29,890 bases of DNA, from positions 63,239 through 93,128 of the forward strand of contig NVVT01000018.1 in assembly GCA_002733465.1 (NCBI GenBank), given 5' to 3'. Shown here one piece after another: positions 1 through 8,335 of this stretch. This DNA is from Kangiella sp. Its GTDB lineage: Bacteria > Pseudomonadota > Gammaproteobacteria > Enterobacterales > Kangiellaceae. The notes under the pieces are model-generated. The model searched no databases. It was not told the DNA's origin and was given only the letters and a program-made list of their open reading frames with translations. Each line of letters starts with the position of its first letter. The stretch's first letter is position 1. A program made the position numbers and the translations under genes.

Positions 1-1629
1 AGTTACAAAGCCGTACAAAAATGGAAGCCTGAATTTGAGTTTGATAGAGGTTTAACGAATAGAGCGCATGGCGCGATGAGGGTCGACGCTCGTTCGTCTG
101 CACGTCAAATAAGAAACCCTATCAATACTAACGACGATATCATGAATGCTTTTGATGGAATTACCTATTCTAAAGGTGGTGGTGTGTTGCAGATGTTTGA
201 AAGCTTTTTAGGCGAAAAGGAATTTCAAAAAGGTGTTCAACTTCATATGCAACGGTACGCCCATGGAAACGCAGACATTAATGATTTTCTAGGTTCTATT
301 GCCGATGGCTCTGGACAGCAAGATTTAATCCCAGCATTCGAATCATTTTTATACCAATCAGGCGTTCCTAGTCTAAAAATTGATAGAAAGTGTGTCGACG
401 GCAAGGAGACGATCACATTAGAGCAAAGCCGATATGTTCCATTAGGAATAGATAAAATAAAAGATCAGAATTGGCAAATTCCATTTTGTTACCGAACGGA
501 TACCCAGCTTAAAAATGGAATGTCAACGTGCGAATTATTGACGGAAAGCAAAAATGAAATTTCACTTAATCAATGTTCGAAGCTTTTTTTACCAAATAGT
601 AATGCTGCCGGGTATTATCGCTGGAATCTTAATAAAAGCGATTGGTTTAGTTTACTCGACAGTTTTGATAAATTAAATGGAGCTGAGCAAGTTAGTTTGG
701 CATCCAACGTTATTGCTGGATTTAAGGCAAATGAAATTTCTACTGAGATATTGTTAAAAACATTCTCTAAATTAGTGAAAAGCAAAAGTTGGGATGTGGC
801 GAATATACCCTTGAATAATTTAATTCGTTTTAAAAGTATATTCTCTGAAGTTGACATCGATGAAGATTATAAAGATATTGTCGGACGCTTTTACAAACAA
901 ACATTTGATGAATTGGGCTTTATTGCAAATACAAAAGAAGATGCAATTAATAAAGTAGGTACGGCATTAAGACGAATGACGTCTATATCTGCGTTGGCAT
1001 TGGAAGCGGATGATCAATTGGTTAAAAAAGAATTGTTGCAAATGCTAGATAAGTATTTAGGCGATCTTAACGCATCAAAAATTGAGTTAAATATTAAAGA
1101 AATTTCAAGTGACTTAATTCCAATCGCTATGACCGTAGCCGTTAATAGCAAAAATGAAGAGTATATTGGTTTGCTTATGGAGCAAGCGTTAAATTCCACA
1201 GATGCTATATTTAGAAGAAACGTGCTGACAGCTCTAACATCTATCAAACGAGAAGACTTTGGTGTGAAAGTAATGAAATCACTCCTGAGTGACAAGAAAG
1301 TGAGGTCTAATGAAGCTCAAAGATTACTTAATGGTTTTATGTCTAATCATGTATTACGAGACGAAACTTGGGGTTGGCTACAAAGTAACTTAGAAAAATT
1401 TCTGACGAATTACTCTTCATTTTCAATTGCCCGAGTTGTTTCTTCTGGTCAATATTTTTGTGATGAATCCGATAAAGAAAAAATGAAAAAATTCTTTACG
1501 GATAACCAATCAAAGATATCAGGAGCGCCTAGAAAAATATTAGAAACAGCAGAAGTTATTGACCAATGTATAGCATTACGTAAGGCAAAATCTATAGAAT
1601 TCTCTAAAGCCATTGGCGATTTCTTGTAA
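1..1629 (+). CDS. M1 family aminopeptidase, 3' part (5' end outside window)
   Basis: The reading frame is open from base 1, so the gene is cut by the window edge and its HEXXH zinc site is not visible. The visible part starts in the M1 catalytic domain: after the AHGAMRVDARSSARQIRNPI-like segment comes FDGITYSKGG. Its Tyr (codon 166-168) sits where M1 enzymes such as PepN and LTA4 hydrolase have the transition-state tyrosine followed by xKG. The remaining ~480 residues are helix-rich and fit an ERAP1-like C-terminal domain. As a family, these zinc peptidases remove N-terminal residues from peptides. No signal peptide can be judged because the start is missing. The gene is convergent with the SafE-like gene, with only 15 nt between their stops. 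Family assignment is secure; substrate range is unknown. Confidence 0.88.
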   Translation, partial: SYKAVQKWKPEFEFDRGLTNRAHGAMRVDARSSARQIRNPINTNDDIMNAFDGITYSKGGGVLQMFESFLGEKEFQKGVQLHMQRYAHGNADINDFLGSIADGSGQQDLIPAFESFLYQSGVPSLKIDRKCVDGKETITLEQSRYVPLGIDKIKDQNWQIPFCYRTDTQLKNGMSTCELLTESKNEISLNQCSKLFLPNSNAAGYYRWNLNKSDWFSLLDSFDKLNGAEQVSLASNVIAGFKANEISTEILLKTFSKLVKSKSWDVANIPLNNLIRFKSIFSEVDIDEDYKDIVGRFYKQTFDELGFIANTKEDAINKVGTALRRMTSISALALEADDQLVKKELLQMLDKYLGDLNASKIELNIKEISSDLIPIAMTVAVNSKNEEYIGLLMEQALNSTDAIFRRNVLTALTSIKREDFGVKVMKSLLSDKKVRSNEAQRLLNGFMSNHVLRDETWGWLQSNLEKFLTNYSSFSIARVVSSGQYFCDESDKEKMKKFFTDNQSKISGAPRKILETAEVIDQCIALRKAKSIEFSKAIGDFL

Positions 1630-1644
1630 ATCGAAGGTATAGCA

Positions 1645-2382
1645 TCAATGATGCATGTGGGCTGATGGATTACCTATTAAATTAATCAGCATGTAAACGC
1701 CAAAAATAACAAAGATTGTGCCCGTTATGCGCATAACTAATAAATTGTTAAGTAATGTTTTTATTTCTATACTTATACCACTGATTAGTAAAGTGCTTGG
1801 CAACGTGCCTAAACCAAATGAAAACATAAATGTGGCACTTGATAAACTATCCGCAGTCGCAACAGCATATCCTAAACTCGTATAAACCAATCCGCAAGGC
1901 AACCATCCCCAAACGCCTCCTAAAAATAACGCTTTATATGGTTTATCAACAGGTAAAAAGTGTCGGCTATATGGTTTAATTACGTTCCATAAATATTTTC
2001 CAAGACGTTCAATGTTGAACGCCCCTACGGGAATCCGAGAAATATGAAGTCCCATTAATATGATTAATAGTGCTGAAAATATCTTTAATAAAGGTACGGA
2101 CGTTAAATTTTCAACCGATGTACCAAACAAGTTTCCTAGAATTCCTACGATTAACCCCGCTATCGTATAGCTAGATATTCGCCCAACTTGATATAAAAAT
2201 ATAGCCAACCAATTGTTTTTCTTTTGTTCAATATTATTGACTGGGATCTGGTTTTCATCTTGGGTTTTGAACTTTGATTTTGTGGTTACAGACAAGCTCG
2301 ATATGATGCCTCCGCACATTGCAACACAATGCCCTGATCCCATCAGCCCAAGTATTACACCACTAATAATGATTTCTAACAT
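1645..2382 (-). CDS. SafE/DsbD_2-type integral membrane protein of cbb3-oxidase gene clusters
   Basis: 245 aa, with about six hydrophobic segments. The N-terminus has the GSGHCVAMCGG motif typical of 'sulfite exporter TauE/SafE-like' (DsbD_2, urease accessory-like) membrane proteins. In many gammaproteobacteria a member of this family lies directly after ccoS in the cbb3 cytochrome oxidase assembly cluster. Here it is the last gene of a ccoS-DUF2057-safE run, 30 nt after the preceding stop. The Cys/His/Met motif at residues ~17-23 and the C-terminal AHMHH could bind a metal such as copper; that is inference. A polar loop around residues 36-58 separates the first two hydrophobic blocks. The start ATG has AGAGAAGA upstream. 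The name 'sulfite exporter' should not be taken as a function. Confidence 0.82.
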   Translation of the reverse strand: MLEIIISGVILGLMGSGHCVAMCGGIISSLSVTTKSKFKTQDENQIPVNNIEQKKNNWLAIFLYQVGRISSYTIAGLIVGILGNLFGTSVENLTSVPLLKIFSALLIILMGLHISRIPVGAFNIERLGKYLWNVIKPYSRHFLPVDKPYKALFLGGVWGWLPCGLVYTSLGYAVATADSLSSATFMFSFGLGTLPSTLLISGISIEIKTLLNNLLVMRITGTIFVIFGVYMLINLIGNPSAHMHH

Positions 2383-2412
2383 TTAATCTTCTCTAGTACA
2401 TTGTGTCTTTTT

Positions 2413-2946
2413 CTATTTTTGTTTCTTGCTAGTAATGTTGATTGGACTTTGAGATCTTCTTAGTCCGGGTATCGCTTTCGTTAAGTTAATAATATTTTCT
2501 ATCCTTTGGTTTAAAGGTATTGAAATATTTAAATCAAGTGGCGTTTTTTTTACATTTATAAAATTAATTTTTGGCGATTTTGAAAATTGAAGCATTGCTA
2601 GGTACGTCGCAGGTTTCAAAAATGTTAATCGAAATCTATCTTTGTTTTTAAGATGAAAAGAAACAATAAACATTTTAGAAGTAACTGTAGAAATGGCATT
2701 GCTCGTTTGCTTATTCAAAATGGCTCTATATTGTAAGGCGATCTTATTGATGCCTTGTTTTAGGGGAACAATGTGAGGTTGTCGCTGCGCACTCGGATGC
2801 CCTTTACCATTGATTGCAATCAAATGGAATTCTTTAGAGAGCGTTAACTTTGATTCACTTGCTAGTAGACTGTTTTCTAATACAAGGCTAATAAATATTA
2901 GAAGAATAACGCTGAAATAACATCGAGGTTTATTTAATGGGATCAT
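2413..2946 (-). CDS. DUF2057 (YccT-like) secreted protein
   Basis: 177 aa with an N-terminal hydrophobic segment (residues ~11-28) ending near SLLAS, consistent with a signal peptide and periplasmic location. The mature part follows the DUF2057 pattern from memory of E. coli YccT: LTLS...L..INGKG near the N-terminus, then an LKQGIN...LQYRAIL strand, a FIVSFHL segment, an FRLTFL segment and a PKINFI...PLDLNISI segment. E. coli YccT has been reported as an inhibitor of curli assembly, but most family members are uncharacterised. It lies between ccoS (41 nt upstream) and the SafE-like gene (30 nt downstream) and is probably co-transcribed with both. A DUF2057 gene inside a cbb3-assembly context is unusual. 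The match is by eye and is moderate. Confidence 0.68.
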   Translation of the reverse strand: MIPLNKPRCYFSVILLIFISLVLENSLLASESKLTLSKEFHLIAINGKGHPSAQRQPHIVPLKQGINKIALQYRAILNKQTSNAISTVTSKMFIVSFHLKNKDRFRLTFLKPATYLAMLQFSKSPKINFINVKKTPLDLNISIPLNQRIENIINLTKAIPGLRRSQSPINITSKKQK

Positions 2947-2987
2947 TTTCGATTTTGTTTAGAAAGTAACAATAGTATTACGGCTGA

Positions 2988-3137
2988 CTATAAATGTTCG
3001 TCATCATCGAACAATATTTTAGACGCTTCGGCATCAAGATCATCATATTGACCATCTTTAACCGCCCAAAAAAATGTGTAAACAGCCAAAGATAATATAA
3101 CTAACGTTAGAGGGATTAACCAATAGATACTTGCCAT
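2988..3137 (-). CDS. ccoS: cbb3-type cytochrome oxidase assembly protein CcoS (49 aa)
   Basis: This very short gene was found by translating the minus strand. The product starts MASIYWLIPLTLVILSLAVY, a single N-terminal transmembrane helix. It continues with FFWAVKDGQYDDLDAEASKI and ends LFDDDEHL. The FWAVKxGQ(F/Y)DDLD...ILFDDD signature is diagnostic of CcoS. CcoS is needed for maturation of the cbb3 oxidase, specifically cofactor (haem/Cu) insertion into CcoN. The start ATG (3135-3137) has a GAGAG-type ribosome-binding site. It lies 107 nt after the Yip1-like gene and 41 nt before the DUF2057 gene. The usual partners ccoI, ccoG, ccoH and ccoNOP are not in the window, at least not adjacent, so the assembly genes are split here. 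Confidence 0.93.
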   Translation of the reverse strand: MASIYWLIPLTLVILSLAVYTFFWAVKDGQYDDLDAEASKILFDDDEHL

Positions 3138-3244
3138 TTCTGCTCTCGGCTAAAAATCCAAAGTCCGCTACTTAATGAGTAAACGACATGGAGCAAATTT
3201 CAGACTTCTAGATAGTTTTTAATAGGTTAAAAATACAATTAGTT

Positions 3245-3844
3245 TTACTGGAAAACTGGTGCCATACCAGAGCCCCAAAATATCACAGTTATTGCTAACA
3301 TTCCAACTAGGCTAACCATCGATACCGTGAGAATTGAGCTAGAAAATAAAAAAGCTTTTTCTTCGTTTATATTCATTAATAAAGGAACGCCTTTAAACAA
3401 CAATCGAATTGACATCCCGATTGCGATTAAAGATATAAGCATATCTAACCAAAGAATTGGGAAAGCGCCTAAAAATCCGGCCAAAAATAATGGCGTGAAA
3501 CTATAGGCAATTAAATTGACACACTGCGCTAAAGTCGGGTTTGCACCGTAGGTTATAGCCATCCAACGTATAAATAGCGACAGGACGAATACAGCTACCA
3601 GAATAGCGATATAAGCTGAAACAGATAATAAAAGGGCACTCATTTCTGTCAAAGTGTGGACATTGCCTGAACCGACCTGCCATCCGACATAGGTACTTCC
3701 AATAAAAGCCGATACAGGAGGAATTGCCGCAAAGAATATGAGGAATGTTAAATAAATATGAGAAATGCTTTGTTTCTTCTCACTGATGTTTGACCACTCT
3801 TTGTTAGGCTCATACATTAATGCTATTGCGTTGGTTAAAGACAT
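3245..3844 (-). CDS. Yip1/YohC-like membrane protein
   Basis: 199 aa with five hydrophobic stretches (about residues 30-50, 68-92, 105-122, 128-146 and 165-195). The N-terminus NAIALMYEPNKEWSNI and the core ITYGANPTLAQCVNLIAYSFTPLFLAG match the Yip1 domain family that includes E. coli YohC (DUF1282). These are inner-membrane proteins of unknown function in bacteria; the fold is shared with eukaryotic Yip1 membrane-trafficking proteins. The ATG at 3842-3844 has AGAGGT upstream. The gene runs the same way as ccoS but with a 107-nt gap, so co-transcription is uncertain. It diverges from the YeaC-like gene across ~165 nt that probably holds both promoters. Confidence 0.8.
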   Translation of the reverse strand: MSLTNAIALMYEPNKEWSNISEKKQSISHIYLTFLIFFAAIPPVSAFIGSTYVGWQVGSGNVHTLTEMSALLLSVSAYIAILVAVFVLSLFIRWMAITYGANPTLAQCVNLIAYSFTPLFLAGFLGAFPILWLDMLISLIAIGMSIRLLFKGVPLLMNINEEKAFLFSSSILTVSMVSLVGMLAITVIFWGSGMAPVFQ

Positions 3845-4010
3845 AAAACCTCTGATTCTATTTTAGTTATGGCGATTAGGGTATGATAAAAGATTAGTTG
3901 GTGTCAATATTCTAGGTGCTCTGATATTGCTATTCGGAGTAACATCTAACACCTTAATACGTTAAAAAATAGCTAGTTAGTTGAATGGCAGTTATAGAGA
4001 GTTAATAATT

Positions 4011-4322
4011 ATGGATTATCAAAAGTACGTTAATCATCTTGATAAAGACACAATTAACAAGTTGAAATTGGCTGTGGAAATTGGCAAGTGGGACAATGGA
4101 GATAAACTGAGTCAAAAGCAGATAGAAAGCGCGATGCAGGCGATAATGTTGTGGCAAGCTTCGAATCAGATTGACAGTGAAAATGAACCTTTCAAGGTCA
4201 ATAGCAAGGGCGAATTTAGAATTGGAAAAGGTGCTAAATTAAAGGATACACCGATAGAATATAAATCTATAAAAGATGAAAATGACAAACGGGAGTTAAT
4301 TTTCAGCGCTAAAATTAATTGA
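4011..4322 (+). CDS. DUF1315 family protein (YeaC-like)
   Basis: 103 aa. The segment LKLAVEIGKWDNGDKLSQKQ followed by MQAIMLWQASNQ matches the DUF1315 family (E. coli YeaC: AVELGKWPDG...LVMLWQARH). The family is small, cytoplasmic and of unknown function. The frame opens earlier at a TTG (3981), but ATG at 4011 is preferred. It is preceded by AGAGAG at a usable distance, and the ten extra residues have no counterpart in the family as I recall it. The C-terminal ~45 residues are charged and variable. It precedes pyrD by 173 nt on the same strand and probably has separate control. Confidence 0.85.
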   Translation: MDYQKYVNHLDKDTINKLKLAVEIGKWDNGDKLSQKQIESAMQAIMLWQASNQIDSENEPFKVNSKGEFRIGKGAKLKDTPIEYKSIKDENDKRELIFSAKIN

Positions 4323-4329
4323 CTAAAAA

Positions 4330-4343
4330 TTGACTTAGATCAA
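4330..4343. promoter_or_regulatory. FNR/Anr-like box (weak context)
   Basis: TTGACTTAGATCAA matches the FNR/Anr consensus TTGAT-N4-ATCAA at nine of ten defined positions. It starts 8 nt after the YeaC-like stop and lies about 150 nt upstream of the pyrD start. That is far for a pyrD activator site unless the transcript starts well upstream. A TATAAT hexamer at 4451-4456 could serve pyrD but has no good -35. Similar boxes precede moaA and the porin gene. A chance match is possible in AT-rich DNA. Confidence 0.3.
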
Positions 4344-4495
4344 TTGAGCCCTAATGCTGTCTAACTAAATTTGATGATATTTTGAATCAATCGCTTCAAA
4401 TGATGATAGGGTAATAACTGATTTTAGAGGACAAAGGACTATAAGCTCTATATAATCCGCAAAAATGCTCATTCCTTATATACCAACTGATAACA

Positions 4496-5584
4496 ATGTT
4501 AAATTTACTCTATCCAATCGCTCGTTCATTTCTATTTCAATTAGATGCGGAGAAAACCCATGATCTCACACTGCATTGGTTTGAAAAAATACAAAATACG
4601 CCACTAGAGTCTTTAATCTCTCAATCTTTTGTCAAAGATCCTGTTGAATGTTTTGGTTTGACTTTTCCTAATAGAATAGGATTAGCTGCCGGGTTGGATA
4701 AGGATGCACGTTGTATCGATGCTTTTGCGGCAATGGGGTTTGGGCATATCGAAGTGGGGACAGTAACGCCAAGACCGCAGCCAGGTAACCCTAAGCCGAG
4801 ATTGTTTCGATTACCAAAAGCACAGGCTTTAATTAATCGTTTTGGTTTTAATAATCTTGGCGTTGATAACCTAATTGAAAATGTGAAGAGAACAAAGTTT
4901 AAAGGTGTTTTGGGAATTAATATAGGCAAGAACTTCGATACGCCGGTAGAAGAGGCAACTCAAGATTACCTGATATGTCTAGAAAAGGTTTATCCTTATG
5001 CTAGTTATATTACAGTTAATATTTCTTCACCTAATACTGCAAATTTAAGAGACCTACAATTTGGTAAAGCACTCGATGAATTACTTAGTGCAATAAAATT
5101 GAAACAAAAAGAGCTAAGCGAAAAATACGCTATAAAAAAGCCAATTCTTATTAAAATAGCACCTGATTTAAATGATGAAGAAATTGATAGTTTGGTCGAC
5201 ACTTTTCTTAAACACCAAGTCGATGGTTTAATTGCAACGAATACCACAATGTCTAGAGAAGGTGTAAAAGGTTTACCTCATTCGGACGAGCAAGGCGGAC
5301 TAAGTGGAGCGCCAGTTTTTGATGCAAGTACAGAAGTTGTTAAAAAGCTTTCAGAAAAAATCAACGGAGCATTCCCTATTATTGGCGTTGGCGGTATCGA
5401 TAATGCCGATAAAGCAAAAATAAAAATAGAAGCGGGTGCAAGCTTAGTTCAAATTTATTCTGGATTTATTTTTGAAGGCCCTGGATTAATTCATTCGATC
5501 GCAAAAGCGTTAAAAGACTTTCAATTTAAAGAAACCGAACTTGAAAGAATCGAACTAGAAAGAACCGAACTCGAAAGGAACTAA
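4496..5584 (+). CDS. pyrD: Dihydroorotate dehydrogenase (quinone), class 2
   Basis: 362 aa. It oxidises dihydroorotate to orotate in de novo pyrimidine synthesis and passes electrons to quinone at the inner membrane. The class 2 hallmark is the N-terminal membrane-association helix region (LYPIARSFLFQLDAEKTHDL). The FMN site GLAAGLDKD is at residues 62-70, and NISSPNT (catalytic Ser ~177/178) and GVGGIDN are present. The start ATG at 4496 gives the family's usual N-terminus. The C-terminus carries an extra tail of tandem ELER-I/T units beyond the normal barrel end, encoded by a 15-nt repeat (5534-5578). The stop is 1 nt before rlmKL, so the two genes are probably co-transcribed. Confidence 0.96.
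   Translation: MLNLLYPIARSFLFQLDAEKTHDLTLHWFEKIQNTPLESLISQSFVKDPVECFGLTFPNRIGLAAGLDKDARCIDAFAAMGFGHIEVGTVTPRPQPGNPKPRLFRLPKAQALINRFGFNNLGVDNLIENVKRTKFKGVLGINIGKNFDTPVEEATQDYLICLEKVYPYASYITVNISSPNTANLRDLQFGKALDELLSAIKLKQKELSEKYAIKKPILIKIAPDLNDEEIDSLVDTFLKHQVDGLIATNTTMSREGVKGLPHSDEQGGLSGAPVFDASTEVVKKLSEKINGAFPIIGVGGIDNADKAKIKIEAGASLVQIYSGFIFEGPGLIHSIAKALKDFQFKETELERIELERTELERN
5534..5578 (+). repeat. 15-nt tandem repeat, three copies, at the 3' end of pyrD
   Basis: Three in-frame copies of a 15-mer (accgaacttgaaaga, atcgaactagaaaga, accgaactcgaaagg) encode TELER-IELER-TELER just before the PyrD stop. The copies differ at only a few positions, so the duplication is fairly recent or under slippage. 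It lengthens the C-terminus with charged residues and lies outside the catalytic barrel. Confidence 0.85.
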
Positions 5585-5585
5585 C

Positions 5586-7829
5586 ATGCCACAGTTTTTT
5601 GCCACTTGCGCAACCAGTTTAGAATATCTTTTAGTTGATGAGTTAAAAGCACTCGGCGCTGAAAATGTTAAAGAAGGCCTGTCTTTGGTCAATTTTGATG
5701 CTGAATGGTCGGTACTTTATGATGTGTTAATGTGGAGTAGAGTCGCCAGTCGGGTGCTTTATCCGGTTGCAAAATTTGAAGCAAAAGGTGAAAAGAGTTT
5801 ATACGATCAAGTTTCGATCATCGATTGGTCGCAACATATCAAAAGCAACGCTAGTTTTGTTATTCATTCACAAAGTTTTCGTTCTGAATTATCTCATACT
5901 CAATTTATATCTCAGCGTATTAAAGATGCGATAGTGGATCATTACACGGATATGGATGAACAAAGACCGGATGTGGAATTTGATAAACCTGATGTAGTCT
6001 TGCAATGTCGAATAAGACAAAATCAAGTGACACTTTCAATTGATTTGGCTGGAATAGGTTTACATCATAGAGGTTATAGGGAGCAGGGTGGTACCGCTCC
6101 AATTAAGGAAAATTTAGCATCAGCGTTACTAATTAGAGCAGGCTGGCTAAAACGTTGTCGAGAGTTTGAGAATAGCAATGATGGTGATTCATCGAAATTA
6201 AGTTTGTATGATCCTATGTGTGGTTCCGGTACTTTCTTAATTGAAGCAGCAATGATGGCTCTTGATATAGCTCCTGGAACTTATCGTGAATATTTGGGGA
6301 TCTTTGGTTGGAATCAATTTAATAGTGAACTTTGGCAGCAGACTATTGAAAATGCTAACCAGCGTTTTGAGAATAATAAAAATAAAGAAAGTTTACACAT
6401 CATGGGAAGCGACATAAATCCCAAGGCGATATCGATAGCTCAATCCAATTTAGAAATGATAAATCACTACGATTTATCCAACAATATAAAAATCAATATT
6501 GCAGGGATTGATCAAGTGAACCAGATTGATATTCCATCTAGCGGTGTAGTGATAGTTAATCCACCCTACAGTGAAAGACTAGGCGACTTTGACCAAGTTA
6601 AAATGCTTTATAGCGAACTGGGTGAACTATTAAAAACTAAGTTTTCTGGTTGGAATGCTTCTGTTCTTAGCCCCGACAAAGTGTTTGGACATTCTTTAGG
6701 TATTAGAGCCAAAAAAATCTATAAATTTAATAATGGAAGTATTGCTTGTGAACTTTTAAATTTCGATCTTGAACAGAAAAACTATTTAAAAAAGCGAACG
6801 ACGGAAGACTCGAGTAAGAATTATAAAGAGCGATTATCTGAAGCGGCACTTCAATTAAATAACCGAATCGAAAAAAACAGAAAGAAACTTAAGAGTTTTT
6901 TAAAGAAAAACGATATCAGTTGTTATCGCGTTTATGATGCAGATTTACCAGAATATAATGCGGCGATTGACGTGTATGAAGATCGAATTCATATACAGGA
7001 ATATCGCGCACCTAAATCAGTGGATGAAAAGTTGGCGGTAAGAAGAATAAAAGATCTACATCGTGTAGTCGCTGGGATCTTTGAATTACCTTTAGAGTCT
7101 GTTTATATAAAGCAGAGAAGACAGCAAAAAGGAGATTGGCAATATGAAACTAAAGGGCGAGATGAGGCAGGCCAAGAAATAGAAAAAGACGACTTCAATA
7201 TTACTGAGTCAGGTAGAAAATTCATAGTTAATTTAAAAGACTATTTAGATACAGGGTTATTTCTTGACCATCGTAATATTCGACAAATAATAGCAAAGGA
7301 ATGTACAGGCAAATCATTTTTAAATCTTTTTTGCTATACCGGCACTGTTTCAGTTTATGCGGCCAGCGCCGGCGCAAGAAAAACAACCAGCGTCGACTTA
7401 TCAAATACTTACCTTAATTGGGCAAAAGATAATTTCGAATTAAATGGTTTGTCCTTAGAAAAAAATGAATTCATAAGAGATGATACTTTGCTTTGGATTA
7501 AAGAAGCTGTAGATTCTAATTTAAAATATGATGTCATATTTTTAGATCCACCCACTTTTTCAAATTCTAAAAAAATGGAAAATCACTTTGATATTCAAAG
7601 CGATCATGAATTATTAATCTCACAATGCGTAAAATTATTAAGTGCTAACGGAACACTCTATTTTTCTAACAATTTCAAACAGTTTAAAATGGAATTTGAT
7701 GCTGAAAAGTATGAAGACTTGTACGCTGAGAAAATTTTGGTTCACGAAATAACAAAACAAACGACATCCATGGATTTCTTTAGACGGCCATTACATCGTT
7801 GTTGGGAAATTAAAAAAACGTCAATATGA
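5586..7829 (+). CDS. rlmKL: Bifunctional 23S rRNA methyltransferase RlmKL (G2445 N2 / G2069 N7)
   Basis: 747 aa, the length of the fused gammaproteobacterial enzyme. The N-terminal half is RlmL: a THUMP domain (~40-155), then the SAM-binding motif DPMCGSGTF near residue 209 and the catalytic NPPY at ~325-328, methylating N2 of G2445. The C-terminal half is RlmK: FLNLFCYTGTVSVYAASAGA as the SAM motif and DPPTFSNSKK (Asp654), methylating N7 of G2069. Both sites look intact. The ATG follows the pyrD stop by 1 nt. Linkage of pyrD to rlmL is also seen in E. coli. Translation is probably coupled with pyrD and with the glutaredoxin-like gene 1 nt downstream. Confidence 0.97.
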   Translation: MPQFFATCATSLEYLLVDELKALGAENVKEGLSLVNFDAEWSVLYDVLMWSRVASRVLYPVAKFEAKGEKSLYDQVSIIDWSQHIKSNASFVIHSQSFRSELSHTQFISQRIKDAIVDHYTDMDEQRPDVEFDKPDVVLQCRIRQNQVTLSIDLAGIGLHHRGYREQGGTAPIKENLASALLIRAGWLKRCREFENSNDGDSSKLSLYDPMCGSGTFLIEAAMMALDIAPGTYREYLGIFGWNQFNSELWQQTIENANQRFENNKNKESLHIMGSDINPKAISIAQSNLEMINHYDLSNNIKINIAGIDQVNQIDIPSSGVVIVNPPYSERLGDFDQVKMLYSELGELLKTKFSGWNASVLSPDKVFGHSLGIRAKKIYKFNNGSIACELLNFDLEQKNYLKKRTTEDSSKNYKERLSEAALQLNNRIEKNRKKLKSFLKKNDISCYRVYDADLPEYNAAIDVYEDRIHIQEYRAPKSVDEKLAVRRIKDLHRVVAGIFELPLESVYIKQRRQQKGDWQYETKGRDEAGQEIEKDDFNITESGRKFIVNLKDYLDTGLFLDHRNIRQIIAKECTGKSFLNLFCYTGTVSVYAASAGARKTTSVDLSNTYLNWAKDNFELNGLSLEKNEFIRDDTLLWIKEAVDSNLKYDVIFLDPPTFSNSKKMENHFDIQSDHELLISQCVKLLSANGTLYFSNNFKQFKMEFDAEKYEDLYAEKILVHEITKQTTSMDFFRRPLHRCWEIKKTSI

Positions 7830-7830
7830 T

Positions 7831-8136
7831 ATGAACACTCAAATATCTAACAATCAAAGATCTAATAACCAAAGATCTAACAATCATATTACTATCAATC
7901 TTATGACGACTTTAGGATGTCATTTATGCGATGAAGCATTGCAAATATTTAATGATTTGTTAGCAGAAAATCCTGCCCTATTTAAGAGATTCGAAATACA
8001 TTTAGTAGAAATTGCTGATAGTGAACATCTTATCGAATCCTATGGAATTAGAATACCGGTATTGCAATATGACGAGCAAGAATTAGCTTGGATATTTTCT
8101 ATGGATGATTTAAGCCAGTGGCTACAAAGTTTATAG
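7831..8136 (+). CDS. Glutaredoxin-like (DUF836 type) protein
   Basis: 101 aa with a thioredoxin-fold pattern: INLMTTLGCHLCDEA with a CHLC active-site pair, and IRIPVLQYDEQELAW with the cis-Pro. This matches the short glutaredoxin family PF05768 often found beside RNA-modification genes; redox partners are unknown. The N-terminal ~18 residues are an extension built from SNNQR repeats (15-nt tandem repeat at 7845-7889) with no family counterpart. Either the ATG at 7831 is right and the extension is a slippage product, or translation begins at an internal start. The gene overlaps nothing and begins 1 nt after the rlmKL stop, so it is likely the last gene of the pyrD-rlmKL operon. Confidence 0.85.
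   Translation: MNTQISNNQRSNNQRSNNHITINLMTTLGCHLCDEALQIFNDLLAENPALFKRFEIHLVEIADSEHLIESYGIRIPVLQYDEQELAWIFSMDDLSQWLQSL
7845..7889 (+). repeat. 15-nt tandem repeat, about three copies, at the 5' end of the glutaredoxin-like gene
   Basis: Units atctaacaatcaaag, atctaataaccaaag and atctaacaatcatat lie head to tail and in frame, encoding SNNQR-SNNQR-SNNHI. The third copy diverges in its last bases. The Asn/Gln-rich extension precedes the first strand of the thioredoxin fold. Confidence 0.85.
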
Positions 8137-8183
8137 ATAATCTATCTTGTGCTATCCGTTACCTAACAGAAATATGTTGTAAC

Positions 8184-8219
8184 TAATATGAATTAACAAT
8201 ATCTAATAATTTCATATTA
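8184..8219. other. AT-only inverted repeat between glutaredoxin-like gene and gshA
   Basis: TAATATGAA (8184-8192) and TTCATATTA (8211-8219) form perfect 9-bp arms around an 18-nt loop. It has no GC content to speak of and no following T-run, so it is a poor intrinsic terminator. It could be a weak end structure for the pyrD operon or a protein-binding palindrome. Confidence 0.35.
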
Positions 8220-8241
8220 ACGCTTGAATTTTTGGTTGAAA

Positions 8242-8271
8242 GTGACCAGTATTCGTAATTGCTAATATAAT
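8242..8271 (+). promoter_or_regulatory. Possible gshA promoter
   Basis: GTGACC (8242-8247) and TATAAT (8266-8271) are separated by 18 nt, placing transcription start about 55-60 nt before the gshA ATG. The -35 matches TTGACA at four of six positions. The stretch TGACCAGTATTC from 8243 differs by one base from TGACCAGTACTC in the fadR promoter region. Confidence 0.45.
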
Positions 8272-8335
8272 TATATTCAAGACATAACAGCGAGACTCCT
8301 ATTTTGGGATCTAAATCTATAAAGGACGTTAGTCA

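Noticed and set aside
1642..1654. GCATC-AAT-GATGC hairpin as terminator between the M1 peptidase and SafE-like genes
   Set aside because: Only a 5-bp stem, tight loop and no T-run; not enough to call.
3981..4010. 10-codon extension of the YeaC-like protein from a TTG
   Set aside because: The extension contains the ribosome-binding site AGAGAG of the ATG at 4011.
8158..8183. GTTAC...GTAAC spaced inverted repeat near gshA as another copy of the exbD operator
   Set aside because: The arms are 16 nt apart and only 5 bp, unlike the 2-nt spacing of the other copies.
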